Shown: positions 62,001 to 64,000 of the stretch, piece after piece
How positions within the stretch are numbered: the first letter of the stretch is position 1
Layout: each line of letters begins with the position of its first letter
From: Wandonia sp964447015
GTDB taxonomy: Bacteria; Bacteroidota; Bacteroidia; Flavobacteriales_D; Crocinitomicaceae
Length of the DNA stretch: 64,000 nt
Assembly (NCBI GenBank): GCA_964447015.1
Contig: CAYUQU010000007.1
Location: 8,209 to 72,208 of the forward strand
Reading direction: 5' to 3'
Made by a program: the position numbers and the translations under genes
The notes under the pieces: model-generated
The model's input: only the letters and a program-made list of their open reading frames with translations
What the model was told of the DNA's origin: nothing
The model's database searches: none

Positions 62001-63087
62001 TGAGGGTCTTAGTTCAACATCAGGCTCAACAGTTACTGCAACACCAGAAATCACGACAACTTATACTGTTGTAGATGCCAATGATGTTGGATGTTCAACA
62101 GTTGGTTCAATTACTGTTGTGGTAAATCCTATTCCAGTTGCAGATGCAGGAAGCTACGCTGCGGTTTGTCAAGATGCAGCAGATATAAATTTGGTCGGTT
62201 CTCCAGCTGGAGGTATTTTCAGTGGTAACGGTGTGACTGGCAACACATTCGACCCATCTGTGGGTGGCAGTCAAACAATCACTTATACATATACGGATAT
62301 GAATGGATGTTCTGATTCAGACCAAACGGTGATTCAAGTAAATGCACTGCCAAGTGTGTCTGCTGGATCAGACCAAACAATTTGTGAAGGCAATCAAATA
62401 ACACTTTCAGCAAGTGGAACGACAAATTATCAATGGAGCAATGGTGTGGCTAATGGTACTTCATTTACCCCGCCTCTTGGCAATTCGTATTATGTGGTTA
62501 CAGGAACTAACGCGGAAGGCTGCCAGCAAACAGACACGCTTTGGATAGATGTTTTGTCTCAACCCATAGCAAGCGCGTGGTCAAGTACAACTACTGGGTA
62601 TCCAACGTTAATTGTGGATATTGAAAACAACTCTCAATTTGCCAACACATATTATTGGAATTTTGGAAATGGAGCTAGTAATACAACGTACAATCTTAAT
62701 AGTCAAACTGGAATCTATACTTTGCCAGGTACATATTACATGACACTTGTTGCGGATAACGGATATTGCACGGATCTTGATTCAATTCAAATTATTGTAA
62801 TTCCATTCCCTGACCCGATTCTCCATGTTCCAAATGTCTTCACTCCTAATGGCGATGGTAACAATGACGTATTTTTCATAGATACCGAATTTGTGGAAGA
62901 ATTGGATTTACTTATTCTTAACCGATGGGGAAATGTACTTTATCAATCTGCAACTATTGATCATGGTTGGGATGGACTGCTCAACGGAAACGAAGCAACA
63001 GAAGGAGTTTATTTCTTCCGATACAAAGCCGTTGGGATAAACGGAACTATCGTTGAGGGTCATGGTCATTTGACTTTGGTTCGATAA
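59062..63087 (+). CDS. Giant T9SS-secreted protein: P-domain-like region, tandem repeats, type B sorting domain
   Basis: A 1341-residue secreted protein: Sec signal (to LFSQ), an Ig/SprB-like start, a proprotein-convertase P-domain-like region (about 140-300, with CFSATHTWVSDLAFYLVGP and GGWRVQIYDCISSDVGSL), a 71-residue repeat array (496-779; each DAGSYGP...GGTFSGTGVTG...YTDANGCS), a lectin-like insert (about 785-955), further Ig-like repeats, and a PKD-like domain (SSTTTGYPTLIVDIENNS region). It ends with a T9SS type B sorting domain: VPNVFTPNGDGNNDVFFI and LLILNRWGNVLYQS. Likely a surface adhesin or matrix protein used in attachment or gliding. The Cys pairs in each repeat may form disulfides. 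Confidence 0.9.
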   Translation: MKKIILLLIGVCSIQTSLFSQITPNGNSGSTVTAYTNGAPNDQIYIWCAEGLATTSASLTATAPSGTGPWTFEWFYHNQATSSWSPYTSQSGASSTISNLPSDGYRVEIYDAGSNLVGCYIAWVWNMNGDVSVNQSIVNCDATNLSGAISANSSFTYYNPPPPESIITSSTNITVCFSATHTWVSDLAFYLVGPASCGSPTILLSPNPGANGQGTVCNSGDNVNNLCFTTTSTSILNVCNPAPATLSGTYGGYGAGAGTLINWNPLVGCNAAQGGWRVQIYDCISSDVGSLTNATITFSNLASVCGSPTSISYTSGAINSAINDNSCSAGTASIFQVPVSTSFSTPITINASTSYLWTSNPSVTIPNSSTSLTPSVTSIPTGATWFYLTATVSYSGISCTYIDSVEFINTCCTPIIDAGSDVNFCTGSSAQIGTPAEPGMSYSWSPQTGLDDPFIAQPTVTLTNGGGSPINNNYTLTVTNTVDGGCTDTDDVIVTVNPLPTVSAGSYGPFCSTEPSVALSGTPAGGTFSGTGVTGNNFDPSAGTQTITYSYTDANGCSNSANTTITINNSVVVDAGTYGPVCVDAAQIALAGNPSGGTFSGTGVTGNSFDPASGTQTITYTYTNAEGCTGTENTTITVNNLPVVDAGSYGPLCEDNPSITLAGSPVGGTFSGTGVTGNSFDPSAGTQEITYNYIDGNACSASSATTITVNAVPLVSAGSYSTVCENAANIELIGSPVGGIFTGTGVTGTSFNPSVGSQSVSYDYTDANGCSNSANTLITVTPQVTIEVTSDNMMCDTTLIWAEWSSFIPNPVTGTVNGTNGVTVTHSNGDLTATAQMYNGGLFPTEYNVPTNSTAIRNDLAGLVTFCFDTPVTNPQIALSSIGNPGNPIEINTSDPYNVVWVGIDMTYLNNQAMVGEEGFSIISFPGTHTCISLDFLQSETYMNLAIGIEDIQCQTEPLCEGESVDLTASGASAYTWSPSEGLSSTSGSTVTATPEITTTYTVVDANDVGCSTVGSITVVVNPIPVADAGSYAAVCQDAADINLVGSPAGGIFSGNGVTGNTFDPSVGGSQTITYTYTDMNGCSDSDQTVIQVNALPSVSAGSDQTICEGNQITLSASGTTNYQWSNGVANGTSFTPPLGNSYYVVTGTNAEGCQQTDTLWIDVLSQPIASAWSSTTTGYPTLIVDIENNSQFANTYYWNFGNGASNTTYNLNSQTGIYTLPGTYYMTLVADNGYCTDLDSIQIIVIPFPDPILHVPNVFTPNGDGNNDVFFIDTEFVEELDLLILNRWGNVLYQSATIDHGWDGLLNGNEATEGVYFFRYKAVGINGTIVEGHGHLTLVR
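60547..61398 (+). repeat. Four tandem 213-bp repeat units
   Basis: Units start at 60547, 60760, 60973 and 61186, each exactly 213 bases (71 residues). They share the frame VSAGSYGP, GGTFSGTGVTG, FDPSAGTQ and DANGCS. DNA identity is moderate, so the repeats are not very recent. A fifth, 216-base unit stands apart at 62122-62337. Confidence 0.9.
62122..62337 (+). repeat. Isolated fifth repeat unit
   Basis: A 72-residue copy of the 71-residue repeat (DAGSYAAVCQDA, GGIFSGNGVTGNTFDPS), one residue longer, separated from the array by about 720 bases of other sequence. Confidence 0.85.
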
Positions 63088-63106
63088 AACTGAATTACAA
63101 ATAGAG

Positions 63107-63181
63107 AGAATGCCTTCATAGGTTTGATTTTTCGTAACTTTGAGAAACAAAACAAACCAATTATGAAGGCATTCTTTTTTT
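63107..63181 (+). terminator. 14-bp hairpin with T-run overlapping the next gene's start
   Basis: Left arm 63107-63120 (AGAATGCCTTCATA) is the exact reverse complement of 63162-63175, which includes the ATG and first codons of the next gene; seven T follow. Read through from the giant gene, it would be a terminator-like hairpin with a 41-base loop that hides the start codon. Confidence 0.6.
63135..63142 (+). promoter_or_regulatory. -7 box of the small lipoprotein gene
   Basis: TAACTTTG matches TAnnTTTG in the loop of the hairpin above. Transcription from it would start near 63148 and exclude the left arm, leaving the start codon free. A second partial match, TAGGTTTG, is at 63119-63126. Confidence 0.5.
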
Positions 63182-63402
63182 GTTCAACTCTTCTGTTAAC
63201 AGGTTTAAGCCTTTTTTACTCGTGTTCAAGTAATGATGCCAAACAAGACATGGAAGAATATTGTGACTGCATTCGAAAATACAAACACGACCCTGAAGGC
63301 AGAGAGAGTTGTTATGAGCTAATGGAAAACATTATTCAGAAATACGAATACGACCCTGAAGGGATGACTGAGATAGTTGATGAAGCTTCGAAGTGTTATT
63401 AA
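63163..63402 (+). CDS. Small Cys-rich lipoprotein, unknown
   Basis: A 79-residue lipoprotein (MKAFFFCSTLLLTGLSLFYSCSS, lipobox YSC). The mature part has EEYCDCIRKYKHDPEGRESCYEL, then KYEYDPEGM and a final SKCY, giving four Cys and two copies of a Y-x-(Y/H)-DPEG motif. ATG 63163 is chosen because the frame upstream lacks a signal peptide. The gene ends in a 4-base overlap with the reverse-strand gene. Confidence 0.78.
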   Translation: MKAFFFCSTLLLTGLSLFYSCSSNDAKQDMEEYCDCIRKYKHDPEGRESCYELMENIIQKYEYDPEGMTEIVDEASKCY

Positions 63403-63746
63403 ACAATGAACTCCTCATCCTGAGCAAAATAGTCTAAAATAGCTTCTTTCATTAAATGTTCCTGATCGCGTTGATTTAATTCTGGAAGTGGTTTTTTAAG
63501 TTCAAAATGCGGCCAACCTTCCTCATCCCTACCAATAAACTCATAATGACCCGCAGGCATCAACACAGTGCAAACTGCAATGTGCATCAAGTCCAATTTC
63601 TCGTCTTTTTTAAACGTGCGAAAGCCTTGTCCAAGTTCTTGTACACCAATCAAAAACAAAATTGATTGCACATCTAATCCTCCGCCAAATTTCTCGTCTA
63701 ATATCTTTACTAATTTCTGAAAGCGTAATTCTATCTCAAAATCCAT
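63399..63746 (-). CDS. Conserved-looking acidic protein, unknown
   Basis: A 115-residue soluble protein: FEIELRFQKLVKILDEKFGGGLDVQSILFLIGVQELGQG, then KKDEKLDLMHIAVCTVLMPAGHYEFIGRDEEGWPHFEL. The look is of a widespread Bacteroidetes hypothetical protein without a named domain. A -7 box (TATCTTTG, minus strand 63752-63759) ends 5 bases upstream of the ATG, which predicts a leaderless mRNA. Confidence 0.75.
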   Translation of the reverse strand: MDFEIELRFQKLVKILDEKFGGGLDVQSILFLIGVQELGQGFRTFKKDEKLDLMHIAVCTVLMPAGHYEFIGRDEEGWPHFELKKPLPELNQRDQEHLMKEAILDYFAQDEEFIV

Positions 63747-63751
63747 GGTGC

Positions 63752-63759
63752 AAAGATAC
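63752..63759 (-). promoter_or_regulatory. -7 box predicting a leaderless mRNA
   Basis: Minus-strand TATCTTTG, identical to the queG box and with the same 5-base distance to the start codon. Confidence 0.5.
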
Positions 63760-63803
63760 TTCGGTTCTTACACTTATTACTTAACAAGAAGAAAAATTAT
63801 CGA

Positions 63804-63838
63804 TTTGACTCACCAACAAAATCAATTTTGTAATTTTA
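63804..63838 (+). promoter_or_regulatory. Candidate promoter of the yebC-family gene
   Basis: TTTG (63804-63807) and TAATTTTA (63831-63838, one mismatch to the -7 box) are 23 bases apart, 25 bases before the ATG. Confidence 0.4.
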
Positions 63839-63863
63839 CCCACCGATAATAAATAGATTAGAA

Positions 63864-64000
63864 ATGGGAAGAGCATTTGAATACCGTAGAGCAGCAAAAG
63901 AGAAACGTTGGGACAAGATGTCAAAATTGTTTCCTAAACTGGCAAAAGCAATTACGTTAGCCGCAAAAGAAGCTGGAGTAGATCCAGAAACAAATGCGCG
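63864..64000 (+). CDS. YebC/PmpR (TACO1) family protein, 5' part only
   Basis: The first 45 residues (MGRAFEYRRAAKEKRWDKMSKLF, then PKLAKAITLAAKEAGVDPETNA) match the N-terminus of YebC/PmpR proteins, where the H/YRxxxKxxxR basic segment is conserved. The gene runs off the window. Family members bind DNA or the ribosome and ease translation of proline stretches in recent work on relatives. Confidence 0.9.
   Translation, partial: MGRAFEYRRAAKEKRWDKMSKLFPKLAKAITLAAKEAGVDPETNA

Overview
The window looks like a chromosome segment from the Bacteroidetes, most likely order Flavobacteriales (a Crocinitomicaceae/Fluviicola-like relative; the family is inference). Grounds: type IX secretion C-terminal sorting domains of type A (1-294) and type B (end of the 59062-63087 gene); Bacteroidetes-restricted families (HmuY, DUF2480, DUF4837, DUF2723); TAnnTTTG -7 promoter boxes; almost no Shine-Dalgarno sequences; and low GC. 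Gene density is high. I saw no insertion sequence, prophage, CRISPR array or integron. One assembly gap (ten N at 1711-1720) lies inside a permease gene.

Layout. 1-7316: a heme-acquisition operon, with a type IX-secreted protein (partial), hemin-binding lipoprotein HmuT, permease HmuU, ATPase HmuV, cytoplasmic HmuS, a TonB-dependent receptor with heme-receptor motifs and a double-length HmuY-like lipoprotein. 7329-9182: small lipoprotein, membrane, TerB-like and YjbR-like genes. 9267-12396: asparagine synthetase and a glycosyltransferase, then tRNA-Gln. 12735-18719: a very large DUF2723 membrane protein (GT117/TMEM260-like), a polysaccharide deacetylase, DUF2480, a lipocalin-like lipoprotein and a DUF59 Fe-S protein. 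18904-22273: class Ia ribonucleotide reductase. 22710-28253: ComF, a FAD oxidoreductase, a sensor kinase, two bacilliredoxins (BrxA and BrxC types) and PheS. 28272-34205: glutamine cyclotransferase, DXP synthase, polyprenyl synthase and RfbA.

34272-48717: an MMPL/RND exporter, NAD(P)HX repair enzyme, QueG, a tightly packed tatA-gatA-lytic transglycosylase-DUF4837 operon, and an overlapping pair of uncharacterised exported proteins (a predicted TIM-barrel lipoprotein and a 765-residue repeat-like protein). 48939-51848: leuS, whose KMSKS-proximal insertion is far more AT-rich than its flanks; a 35-bp copy of the leuS 3' end lies 130 bp downstream. 52550-54352: a divergent TetR/monooxygenase pair with two matching palindromic operators. 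54399-58445: the suf Fe-S operon (sufA-B-C-D) with a good promoter and a palindrome just after the predicted start site. 58702-63087: a small secreted protein and a 1341-residue type IX-secreted adhesin-like protein with four exact-length 213-bp tandem units. The window ends inside a yebC-family gene.

Several genes act together. The first 7 kb moves heme from the cell surface to the cytoplasm. The suf genes, the DUF59 protein and the bacilliredoxins belong to Fe-S and thiol maintenance. Dxs and the polyprenyl synthase are consecutive steps of isoprenoid supply. No clearly new system is established; the best candidates are the paired exported proteins at 44513-47828, the duplicated HmuY module, the leuS domain mosaic and the TetR divergon. 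Base counts quoted here were made by eye.
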